A DNA stretch of 64,000 nt from Enoplolaimus lenunculus (Eukaryota > Nematoda > Enoplea > Enoplida > Thoracostomopsidae), in contig JASANG010000396.1 of NCBI GenBank assembly GCA_030248215.1, positions 124,001 through 188,000 of the forward strand, read 5' to 3'. A program made the translations under genes and the position numbers. This document shows positions 33,084 through 44,900 of the stretch, piece after piece. The notes beneath the pieces were generated by a model, which searched no databases, was not told the origin of the DNA, and worked only from the letters and a program-made list of their open reading frames with translations. Within the stretch, counting starts at the first letter, position 1. Each line of letters begins with the position of its first letter.

Positions 33084-34490
33084 TAGTTACCTAACTTATG
33101 TACCTAGCTGTTAATACTCAGCGCTATTGGCTCTGCCTGATCCAGAAATGCAGTGTACCAAAACTCTAAACTGTTGCGCCTTTTTTTGAAATGTCATTGG
33201 CTGGGTTTTACAGAGACGTGTCTTATATCAACCTGTAGTACCTCGAGCCAATTTTCTCACAGAAAGCGGAACAAAATTTAAGCGCAGACAAACCTGGCAA
33301 ATGCCTACGTCTTAATTTAATTATTTATTGCAACTTCTTTACTAAAAGTTAATTATCGGCTTAGTATCGGACGCCGCTGATATTTTGGTAAACAATATTT
33401 TCGGCGAAACCATAAGCATATTCCTAAGCGTAAGCTTAAACCAAAAAAGTTAGCCTAAACTTTATTCGGGTCTTACAGAAAGAAAACGATCCGATCCTTG
33501 TACCTATGCATGGGCGAGTCGAAACTACAAAACGTATATGTCGTAGGCTAATCTGCCATTCAGGCCAATTACAAATTGGCCTAGGCCAAATCTATTATTT
33601 TGTGCAATGACAACTTGGCCTAGGCTAAACTGCTGTTGAACTTATCTACAAATTAGAAATGATTATTTGGCAGTCGCAATACCGTTAACCAATCAGCGTT
33701 AGTTTTACATCGCTGTTGTTTTGCTACACCTCATAATCGATATTTGACCTAAGCAAAACTGCTGTATCCTCAGAATAGTAGATTGGTCTTAGTCAATTGT
33801 TAATTGGCCTTAATAGCAGATTGATCTACGCCATATATGCGAAGTCGGCACTATTAAACTGTAGTCACGGATCTACAACACATCGTCCCATTCATTGTCA
33901 ACTATTTAACTATAAATAAACAAACAAAATTACAAGAAAAAACATCTAAAACTAAAAATATACAAATTGTCTATTTTAACCAACAATTGCAATTGCAAAT
34001 TCTGCAGTATATATGTATAGAAATAACACATTCAATATATACGAATATATATATGTATATATATATAGATATAGATATATACATATATATTAATCAGCGA
34101 ACACACACCAACCGATAGGGGGATTTATCACCCGGAAATTTCTTGAAACAACAGTAAAAAATCACTTCTAACTGGTATTTGATTATATAATTTGCCAGAT
34201 TCTAAAACTCCTAAAATTACCTTTCTGGCTTCGCTTACTCGACAGAAAACTCTTACATGCCGGTATTCTTTTTTGAAATGATATCTCATGGTCACGTCTT
34301 TGACTTTAATATATATATATATGCGTGTGTATATTTGACATAGAAATTGCATGTCGCATAAAATCAGTTCGTTTCTCAAGTTTATTTTTTGATTCTAACC
34401 AACTGTGTTTTTAACCTTATCATCAAGATCGTCTAAAATTTGATGTTTTTGATGTTTTAGAAAAACACTTTGTGACACTTCAACGTTGCG
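33084..34490. other. spacer with repeat fragments
   Basis: A truncated family A piece at 33405-33515; a palindromic repeat with TTGGCCTAGGCCAAA-type motifs at 33540-33840; a TATA/GATA microsatellite at 34010-34095. No gene recognised. Confidence 0.4.
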
Positions 34491-34686
34491 GGTTAATGTA
34501 AAGAACTTGGACGGAACAGCATCATAAGCATATTCCTAAGCCCAAGCCTAAGCCTAAGCGTAAGAACGAGCATATTCCTAAGCTAAGCCTAAGCCTAAAC
34601 CAAGCAAAAAAATTAGGTTAAAGCTTAAGCTTATCTATTGCAGTCCCACAGAAAACCGCTCCGCGCCCCTGATTTTTACATGCGCC
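34491..34686. repeat. MITE family A copy
   Basis: TTAATGTAAAGAACTTGGAC to CTGATTTTTACATGCGCC, with two CCTAAG arrays. Confidence 0.7.
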
Positions 34687-34766
34687 ACGTTGCGGATTAA
34701 GTATTGGTTTAGTTCCGTTGGAATGATATTTAAATTGATTCAAACTGTAAAATTACCTGCAATATA

Positions 34767-35026
34767 CACTACAAATTCCAGTGACTTGATTAATCAACTC
34801 AGATAGCGAGTTAGTTATTTCTGAATTAGCAAGAGAAAGTATTAACAGACACTGAGATGAGATGTTGCCCACTCTGAGTTATAACTCCGTGTCAGCTGAT
34901 AAAGTAAACTCCGAATGAGTTTAATCTGCCAATAATTCAAAGTTGTGACAGCCTTAATTCAGAACACAAACTTCTGCGCTGATTCAACTTTTTCTGACTT
35001 AAAATCAACTCACTGGAATTTACAGT
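34767..35026. repeat. MITE, family C, copy 1
   Basis: Family C opens CACTGTAAATTCCAGTGAG-like, continues TTGATTAATCAACTC and closes with the inverse; flanked by TA. Copies: 34767, 35513, 36205, 46177. Confidence 0.75.
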
Positions 35027-35099
35027 TTGAGGACACTTTTTAAGTTTTGAAATTTTACAATTTTAAATATTAATAATTTCGCTGATGCAGCCAATTATT

Positions 35100-35241
35100 G
35101 GCCCATGTAAAGATCAGGGGCGGAGCGCTTTTCTGTAGGTCTGTAACAGAGTTAGCTTAGCTATAGCGTAATTTTTTCATAGGCTTACGTTTGGACTTAG
35201 GCTTGGGAATATGATTTTTACTACTGTTCCGTCCCTACAAC
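35100..35241. repeat. MITE family A copy
   Basis: GGCCCATGTAAAGATCAGG on the left; the right end is shortened after TACTGTTCCGTCCCT. Confidence 0.65.
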
Positions 35242-35512
35242 TACTTAGCTATGAAATTACATGCTTTTGGCGTACAATTTACGCCGCATCGTACGTTTAT
35301 TTGCTTTTAAAATCCGCCCCTGATTCAATTTTTATTTTCCGTTGTAAAATGTTGGTTGACAGCACGAAACTTCGGCGTTACATTGAGTTGATCGGCCAGG
35401 GCAATTGCCGTACGCTCCACACGGTCCAACATAACTCGTTTGACGCTGACACACGGGTTGAGGGCAGTTTGGAGCACATCCTTCTGAAACAATTAATCAA
35501 ACATCAACGAAA

Positions 35513-35755
35513 CACTGTAAATTCCAATGAGTTGATTAATCAACTAAGACAGAGAGAATTAGTTGTGGTTATTTCTGTGTTAAAAACAGCAAACATCACA
35601 GCTGAGTTGATTTAAGCTCGACTAAAGGCAATTAATTAGCTCAAAATGAGCTCATGCAGAATTTTGTGTGCACTGAAAGATCTAATTCACAGCACCGACT
35701 TCTCTGTGGATTCAACTCATTCTGAATTAAAATCAATTCACTGAAATTTACGTTG
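35513..35755. repeat. MITE, family C, copy 2
   Basis: CACTGTAAATTCCAATGAG at the left, inverse with one altered base near 35755. An unexplained GC-richer segment (35340-35512) abuts it. Confidence 0.75.
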
Positions 35756-35910
35756 AGCATGCAAAAATGACTTGAAAAAATCAACTTTGCTGCCTTTTAC
35801 CGCATTAGGTATTTTCTATTTCTACTGAGTTTCAATTTTAAGTGAACATTCGAAACCCGGAGTCTTGGAATGTGCGTCGTTGTGAAGCACGACTCGGTGG
35901 TCATGGTCAC

Positions 35911-38900
35911 CTATGGTCGTGGCTGGCTCGTATGACAGATTGGTGTACCGTGGTGGATACATGCAACATAAGATTCAGCGAGGGTGGGTATATTGAGCCT
36001 TGCTTCTGAAACACAAAGGACCGGCAGCGCACGTGAAATCGTGGCTTTTGGGCACAGTTGTACCGAGGCGATGCGGCACGTATGGGCTGTCAATCCATGA
36101 CACCGTACACCTGACGATTCTTATACAATCAGTTATGTTATACGTAATGTAAAATATTTATGTGAGAAAGGGTTAATGGCTTTGAACAATATTTTGGTTT
36201 CATACACTGTAAATTCTAATGAGTTGATTAGTCAACTTTGCTAGAGAGTTTAGTTAAATTAGTAGACGTTAACTCAATTTGACTTGAATTGATTCTCACT
36301 CTGTGTTGAGTTAATTCCGTGCGAGTTGATTGATTATCTCAGAATGAGTTTTATGAACTCAAAATTCTGAACTCTGAAAGTCCTAACTCAGGCTGATTGA
36401 TTCAACTTTACTCTGAGTTAAAATCAACTCACTCGAATTTACAAAATAGCCGAGTCAAAGTACGATCTGCCATCTTATCACAAAAAATTTCATCTAGGAA
36501 TTTTTTCATGACAAGACTCATGATATCCCCAAGGATGTGGAACCCGGCGCTAAACAGGCGTGAACCTACGTGGATCATGAACGCAAACTTGAGCATCAAC
36601 GCTAAATCGAGTGCCAACAGGACACGGACGAACCATCCAGCGGCCGCAGTACTGGCTGAAAAATGAAAAAAAATAACATTCGTTTGAAAAACGCATCAAC
36701 AGCGTATTTTTTAAAAAACTTAAATTTAAATATTAATACACAGAGCATTTTATCAAAACATAAATTCAGTATAAAATAATGAACATTTAATTAACAGTCG
36801 AGCGGCGATAATGTACATAATAATATTCAAAATCACTTTTAAGAGCGTACAGTAGTCTAAGCAAATTCCTAAGCGTAAGGCAAATGATAAGACTAAGACG
36901 GAGTTTAAGCAGAAAACAAATATAACACATAACCTTAAGTCTATTTCAAGCACAGCTGAAAGATAGGCAACACGTAGAGATCAGAGGCGGATCGTTTTTC
37001 CGCGGGGCTGCGATAGAGTAAGCTTAAGCTTTTGGCTAATTTTTTGCGTTGACTTAAGTTTAGGCTTAGGTATTGGCTTTACGCTAGGCGTAGGCTTGGT
37101 CTTTGGGCTTAAAGCATGCTTATACCAGTGTTACAGCCTTGTTTTATACATTGGCCGACGAAATAAAATGCTCCAAAGGTATCATGGGAGCAAAACTATT
37201 TTGCGCCATATACAAGCCCATATCGCTGTAAAACTGTTACAAATTTGTAAAACTTACCCAGGGGACGCAGGTACACATTGCAAGTAACTTTTAGGATTTC
37301 CAGAATTCAAAGCCAGCCGCTCAAGCATCCAACTGCAAGCACCCCCTGGGTAGCCTTGTCCGCTGGGTGGAGCTAAAAAGTAACAAATCTACACCATGAA
37401 TGATGACAAAATATTCTATAGCAGTCGCGAATTTAATCAGTTCCGGGTGTCACAGACGCAGTAGATCTCCACAAGAATTATACGTGGGAAATCCAGAAAA
37501 ATCTCAGGTATTTCCCAAGAGCAATAATTGTTGACCAGTCGCAAAATGTGGTAGCATTTTACATACAATTTTTGTTTCAATCTCCCACAAAACGCTTCGA
37601 TTACTGCTGAACGGTACAAGCAACCTAAGCCTATGCCTAACAATAATTTTCGTAAAAAAATCTAAGCCCAAGACACGCGTGGCAACCTCGTGTGTTATCG
37701 TTCTCTTACCACAAAATCCAAGATATAATATATTTTGTCTGTTCCTGCTCTTGTATATACTGCAGATCTTAACTAAAAATCTTATCGCATTTTAAACACA
37801 AAACTCTCTGTTTAGTAAAAGCTAACACAAGACGAATTCTGGGTTAACTCGGATTTCCCCGGTAGCTTGCGTTCGCCACACAATCGACGGTGAATTTGAA
37901 TGTTTGTTTGCATATTTGAATTTCTCATGACCTGCTCTGATCATTTCACACCCAAGTTTGAATTTTGAAAAATTCGATTTTAAGGTTCCAAGGTCGTCTC
38001 TTGGCTTGGTAACATAATAAATTTTTTTGACCAAAAGTTAGACAAATTATACATCATTCGACACAGTTTACAGAGCTGATTCCAATTGTGGTAAATTATC
38101 AGCAGTGGACCATAATTCGTTTGCCAATCGTCTATGAAGTTTAACACCGTTGCACTCAGCTCTGCCAACTGTCTTGAACGATATATAACTTGACTAACTT
38201 TTTAAGTAAAAACATGTTAGTCCTGAAGAAGGACCTTGAAACCTTTTTGGTCCTAAAGAAGGACTTTAAAACCTGTTTGGTCCTAAAAAGGACTTTAAAA
38301 ACTTTTTGGTCCTAAAAAGGATCTTGAAACCTTTTTGGTCCAAAAAAGGACTTTGAAACCTTTTTGTTCCTAAAAAGGACTTTGAAACCTTTTTGGTCCT
38401 AAAAAGGACTTTGAAACCTTTTTGGTCCTAAAAAGGACTTTGAAACCTTTTTGGTCCTAAAAAGGACTTTGAAACCTTTTTGTTCCTAAAAAGGACTTTG
38501 AAACCTTTTTGGTCCTAAAAAGGACTTTGAAACCTTTTTGGTCCTAAAAAAGGACTTTGAAACCTTTTTGGTCCGAAAGAAGAACATTAAAACTTAGGTA
38601 CAAATGGAATTTTTCAAAAATAAAAATTTCGGTGTGAAATATAATTAGTGAAGGTCATGAGAAGTTCAAATATGCAAACAAAAATATTCAAAATCAAACC
38701 AGTTTTGCGGGCGAACGAAGGGTCGAGGTAAACAGCCAAATTGAACCAGCATTTTTACCCATTGGACACGGTTTCGGAGTATTATCAACGCAAGTTTGTG
38801 TTGTAGTACAAGTCGGTTGAACAGGCTAAAACAATGATTAATACACACTTTATAGTTTTAACATCCCATGTATAGAACACAGCCGGAACAGTAGTATAAG

Positions 38901-41900
38901 CATATTCCTAAGCCTAAGCCTAAGCCTAGACAGCGCCGGACGTCATCAAAATTACATCATACACAACAATTTTGCCCATCTGGTCACCACAAACGACGCA
39001 AAATTGAATTTTGAAAGTTCTACTCGGTAACAATACTACTGCTGCGAAGCGGTTTTAGATGGCCAAATCCAATCCCAACCAGCTCTGCTTTGTCACGAAA
39101 CCCTCCAATAAATTACCACAGTATTAATAGCTCAGCAATATGCAAATACGCAAATCAGTCGCTTCACTGCGTGTACACTGCAAAAAGTGGTGAGTCAAAT
39201 TGAGTCTCCGAAATAGACTTTTCCCGACTACACAAACTGAGCCAAAATTCCACTCCGCCTGAGCCAAATTTGACTCAGTTTTACTCTGGCGGAGTCGAAT
39301 TTTGACTCAGTTTGCGTAGTCAGGAACAGCCTATTTCGGAGAGAGTCAATTTGACTCAGCATTTTTTGCAGTGTATACCTTGAGAGTTAAATCATTTGAG
39401 TAGAGATAGTCGATACATAATATAGTATCGCCTGTCGTTTGGCAAGGTGAGCTAACTACGGGTCTGATTGTATTACAAGAGTATACAACTGGATACATTC
39501 TGTGTAGAAAAAATTTCTATAACCGCGCACGTGGCGTTTTCGCCCAACCTCCATTTCTGGTGGTGATCTCATTAACTTTTATATGGAAAGCAAATTAAAA
39601 CATACACAGGGGTCTGTTTAACCCTGAATTTCTACTTTGCTAGCAAACTGTACCCCTCAACAAGAAAGCGGGTGTCGGCCTAAAACGCAACGTGCGCCGG
39701 TACATTTTGTACCATTCAGTTTCCGGTAAGTGTCATAGTGTTGTTGAAAGAGTTGGTGCTGACTATTGGGCAATTAGTCTAATAGTTTGGCGTTAATCAG
39801 CTTATTTTCAGCCGTATTCTCATATGTGTGTGGCACCAATCTCCAGTTAGTGGCAGGGCATATATTCTCAAATGGATATAGCAACTATCATCAGTTAGTA
39901 ATAGCTTTTCAAACTCGCTAACTTTTGTAGTTGTTGAACTCAAAATTTGTACTGAAGTACGGCATATCAAATGTAAACAATGTGTTGAATTTTTGAGCAA
40001 CAACACTCCCTGGTTTGAAAGTTGCAAGACCTATCATCAAGTGGTAATAGATGCTACACACATTTGAGAATATCGGCTCTGATCTTAAAGTTGATAATAG
40101 CGTAAGTACGGCTGCAGTTATGCAAATGAAAGCTTAATGACGAAATATAAGCTAAACCATGTTCTCAATTTTCATCGAACTGGACGTCCCACCCTGACAC
40201 TACAGGGCGGATGAGAAGGCACCACGACGTAGGACCCGCCCCTAGCAGGACTAAAAATCAAGATTTTGTATTAGGACTACAACTTAAAATGGCATTCGGC
40301 TATCTCGGTTGCTTCGTTGGCGACTAAATATTTTTTCATGTTAGATCTGGCGCTCCCTCTATAGAAATTTATGGATCCGCCACTGTAACCTTAGTTTTCT
40401 CTTCTAAGCGATCCAAGCAATGATAATAGGCCCACAAACAGAAAACTGTTAGCAAAGAAAGATGCCGATGTATAGGAACATGGCAAAACTTTTATAGCGG
40501 CGAATTCTGTCGATGTTACAGATAAATTGGCCAATGTTACTTTAAGATGCGTCCAGGTTTCTGGTGGGTCGATAAAAGAGTAGGTTTAGATACTAGATTA
40601 CATTTTTGCTTAGGCTTAGGTTTAGGAACACAATGTTGCAACGCTTATGCTTAGAGCTTAGGCTTAGCAGTACGCTTAATCTACTGTTACACCCGTTAAA
40701 GTAACATTAGGCGATCAATTTATCACCATGGGAGGGCGCCCCTCCAATCGCATTATTACAACACTGAATGAAAAGTATAAAAAAGCAAATTTACACATGG
40801 CGGAGTATAGCAAGTCGCTTCAGGCCGGACAATTATTGGCTTAGGCGGTAGGATAATTGGTTTGGGTTGCTGAAACAAATGAAAAAAACACCATTTAAAG
40901 CTAATATCTTTAGCCAATCACAAATTGGGCTCTGTAGCCAAGGGCTTGGCAAATGACGTCATCGTCTACTAGACATATTTGGTGTTAACTGGAAATGTTT
41001 TCGGGCTCGGCTTATAAACTTGAAGTGTTGCTATGTCTAAAAGCGTATCATTGCTAGCAACCCACCAATAGGATGGGTTTGGTTTCATTAAGCATTAAAT
41101 AGCATTATTCTGGTCATCTGGTTAATGTTTACTTTTAACTATCCAACAGAATCCAGAACTATGTACAAGGTTTAGTCGGGCTCTACGCTGTCATATCCAG
41201 GGCCTGAGCAGCCACCCCCCATACCCCCATTTGGGTGGACCCCCGCCCATAAAGGGGCCCCACCGTAACCGGTTTAAACAAAACCGCCGAAGTTTTAAAA
41301 TGTGTCTGGCTTCTTGCTCGCTTCGACCGCGAGTTTCGGGGGCCTCACCGTGTAGTTTGGGGGTAACCTACACCCCCGCCTGTTCCGCAACTGCTTCTGC
41401 TCTTTGACGTCCGTCTGGCTTAACTGAAGGGATAAAAAGGGGATCAACCAAAAGTTGTCCACTGACAAGGACTAAAATTGAAATTCTGTAAGTAAATTTA
41501 TTGCTAAAATTGCGTTTGGCTTCTAGTTCGCTTTACTCGAGAAGCTTTCTCTGTTGTATCAGTTCGTTCACCATGAGAAATTTGTAATGTACCTCAGCTC
41601 TTTTCTAAAGCATAGGTTTAGTACCTTTTATTGCCTGTATTTAGAAGCCGCTTAGTATGAAGATCCGTCATGCAAAGCGGTTAAAATGCAAATTCAGTGC
41701 AAACAGATTGCGACAAAGTTTCAGCGTGACGCAATTATTGTTCCTCTATGGTCATTTTTTGTTTTGGCTATTTCAGCCAATCAATTATTGTCCAACTACA
41801 CATAAAAAAGTATTTCTGAATTATTTTCTGTGGCAAATCTGAAAACTTTTTCTGAAATTTAATACAATTTTTCTAAAAATAACTGGAAAACGTTTATTTC

Positions 41901-44900
41901 CAGATTTTATTTCAAAACTTTTCCGAAATGTTTCTGTTATAACAGAAATAACCTAGTTTTCAAGTGCACCTTGCTAATTTTATATTTCTTAAATGTAAGA
42001 AATTGTTTCTTAAATATCAGAAATATTATTATGAGTGTATCGAATGTCACCCTATTTCCCGGTTCCGGCTAGTTTTGCCAACTTTGATTTCCGGTAGTTT
42101 TCAATTTCAGTTGAACCTGGATGCTAAACTATTAACTTACACAAGGTGGTTGATAGCATGGTTGTACAACAGGTTGTGCCTAAAATAATAGATTTTGTTT
42201 ACGTTCTCGTTAAACATATTCATTTTCATTAGCAAGGCCCATATTCTCAAATGCATATAGCACCTATCACCAGTTGATAATAGTACCTATAAATTCCAAA
42301 CCAGCTATTCGAGAGAACTTTTAAATTTTTAGTATATTATTTTCGTTTGATCGTGCCTACTTTTGACCCGAGTATGTCATTTCTAGCTGTCGTAGTTTGC
42401 TTGTTTGAAAACCTATTGCTAACTGGTGATATCTCGTATACACATTTGAGAATACTGACCTAGATAACAACTATTATCCGTTAGCGATAAGATTCTAACA
42501 TTTCTAAGAATTGCCGAAATTTTAAGACGACGTAAAAATTCGGTGGAGGTACCAAATATGGACCCCCTAGGAATTTAGTAAAAAATAGTTTATTTTATAG
42601 ACTTCGACGCGCTGAGTTTAACGGTGCCATTTTGAACGCTGCAGGGTCCCCGGTTCAATAGTTATGGCGCTTTAAATTTTAACTTTTTACCATATAACAC
42701 ATGCACAAACAACAATCTAATTTGTGCAAGGAATAAACCTGGTTAAGCTTATATTTTACGGACATATGAATTACAGATACTTTCTGTTCAAATCTACGTT
42801 TTTCACTATAATTTTGAGGCCCAAAGCTTCTGAATCGTTGGTCATGCCGCGATAAAAATGGTACCGTTCAATTCAGCTCGTCGCGAACTTTTAAGTTTCC
42901 TTGTTTTGCTTATGTTTTCATGTTCGCATCTGTGATGATTAAATTTGCTTGCTTGTTTCATTGTTTCTTTGTTTGTTTGTGTTGTTTGTTTGTTTGTTAG
43001 AATATTCGACTGCTTGTTTGTTTCAAATCGCAGACTGTCCTGTGAAACACACGTGGATTTAAAGTTTTAGAGTTAAAAATATTGCAACCATTTTGACTAT
43101 TTTACAATTATTTCGCACAAATCTCGCATTTACCATCATCGTTTGCTAGCGTACAAATTTATGCAAGCACATATCACCTTAAAAAGCGTTCTATTGTATA
43201 TTTTCGTTATTTTGTAATTAAAGCAGGCATGCCTAAAACTTACACACGGAGGTGAGTAACACTCGGACATTAGAGATGTTCGCTAAAATCTACACAGTCA
43301 TATGCATTAAACGGCTCTTAAGGCTAATACACTGCAAAAATTGGTGAGTCAAACTGACTCTCTCCGAAACAGGCGGCTTTTCCGGACTACGCAAACTGAG
43401 CCAAATATGGCTCCGCCAGAGTCCAATTCAACTCGCTGAGTCGCGCGTTTGACTCTGGCGGAGTCGAATTTGACTCAGTTTGGGTAATCCGGAGAAGCCT
43501 ATTTCGGAGAGTCAATTTGACTCACCACTTTTTGCAGTGTACTTAGGAGTAGGCCTTGGTAAAGGGACGGCCAAAGGCTTAGGCTTAGTCTTAGGGTGGC
43601 GCTGCTACTTATTGACTATTTCATTGTTGTACAGCAACGCATATGATTTGCCATATGCCGCAGCATATATGCAAACAAAATTTTTTTGCGCCTCCCTTAG
43701 GCTTAGGCTTAAGTAAGCCTTCCCTAAAGCCTAAGCCTAAGCCTAAGCCGAAACCGAAGCCTGTCTTTGAAATGTACAGATGACCATTAAACATCCATCT
43801 TAATATCGAATATGGATGATCCTATGGACCATTGAGGGAAACACGGCTTAGAAAAGCTGTAGTCTGACTGGAAAAGCTTATGTCCATGCATTATGCAAAT
43901 TTTCCTGAAGTTTTACTTGAAATTTTTGGTTACTTTTTTAACGGTGGATCGACAAGAGAGCGTCCGTATACGATTTTGGCTGAATATAAATTGAAGATCC
44001 CAGCATCCTGCTCGTTTCAACTTACACAATAGCTTGGGTATCGCAAACAGTAGCGTTGTGTTCGACGTTTAACCACCCTGGAAGATCTACAAAACCCGTC
44101 TTCTGGGGAAAATACTTGTTGTCCAGGACATTTTTGACGTGTCCATAATCCCATGCCGTCCCTAAAATTCAAACATGAGGGTGAGAAATTGTCATATATA
44201 TGTATATGTGTGTATATGTATATATGTATATACATAGTTTATATATCAGGGTTTAACCGGAATTCCTGTTCTGGCCGGAATTCTTTCAAAAATTTAATTT
44301 GGAAAATTAGCCTTCGTAATCTCGAAAGTTGGACTAAATGCAGTAAACAGCATTAAAATGAATTTTTTGGCAACAAGTATTTTTGTTTTCTGGTTCCCGT
44401 ATTCTTTAGACTTTCCGGTTCCGGTATTTTATAATTCCGCTTGCACCCTTATATATACAATATAATATACATAGCGCTTTCTTGTGGCAGCCGTTTCGCG
44501 AACAAGCAACTTTTTCTCGTCACTGGTCAAAAAACTGCGTATGTTGAGTAGAACAAATTGAACAATTTTCGGTTTACTGTCTATTAATGTTACTGACCTT
44601 AATCTGTTAACAATTTGTGAGACGGGCAGGCAGAAGTAGCATAGAGTCAGCTGTTTGAGCGGATCATAGTACTAGCGATCATCAAAAGAAGATATCAAGG
44701 AGTAGCATATTAATGTAAATAGGCCCCCGTCTTGCGAAACTGTTTTTATTTTCGCGAGAAATGATGCAGCAATTAGTGTATGCAACATTATGGCCGATGT
44801 AAAGATCAGGGGCGGAACGTTTTTCTGTGGTACTAGAAAAGAGTAAGCTTAAGCGTTACACTAATTTTTTGCTTGGTTTTTAGTCTTAGACTTAAGCTTA

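Noticed and set aside
35881-36040. Plus-strand frame overlapping the last exon of the cysteine-rich gene
   Set aside because: The minus-strand frame has a clean acceptor, the right phase and regular cysteines, so the plus-strand frame is taken as its shadow.
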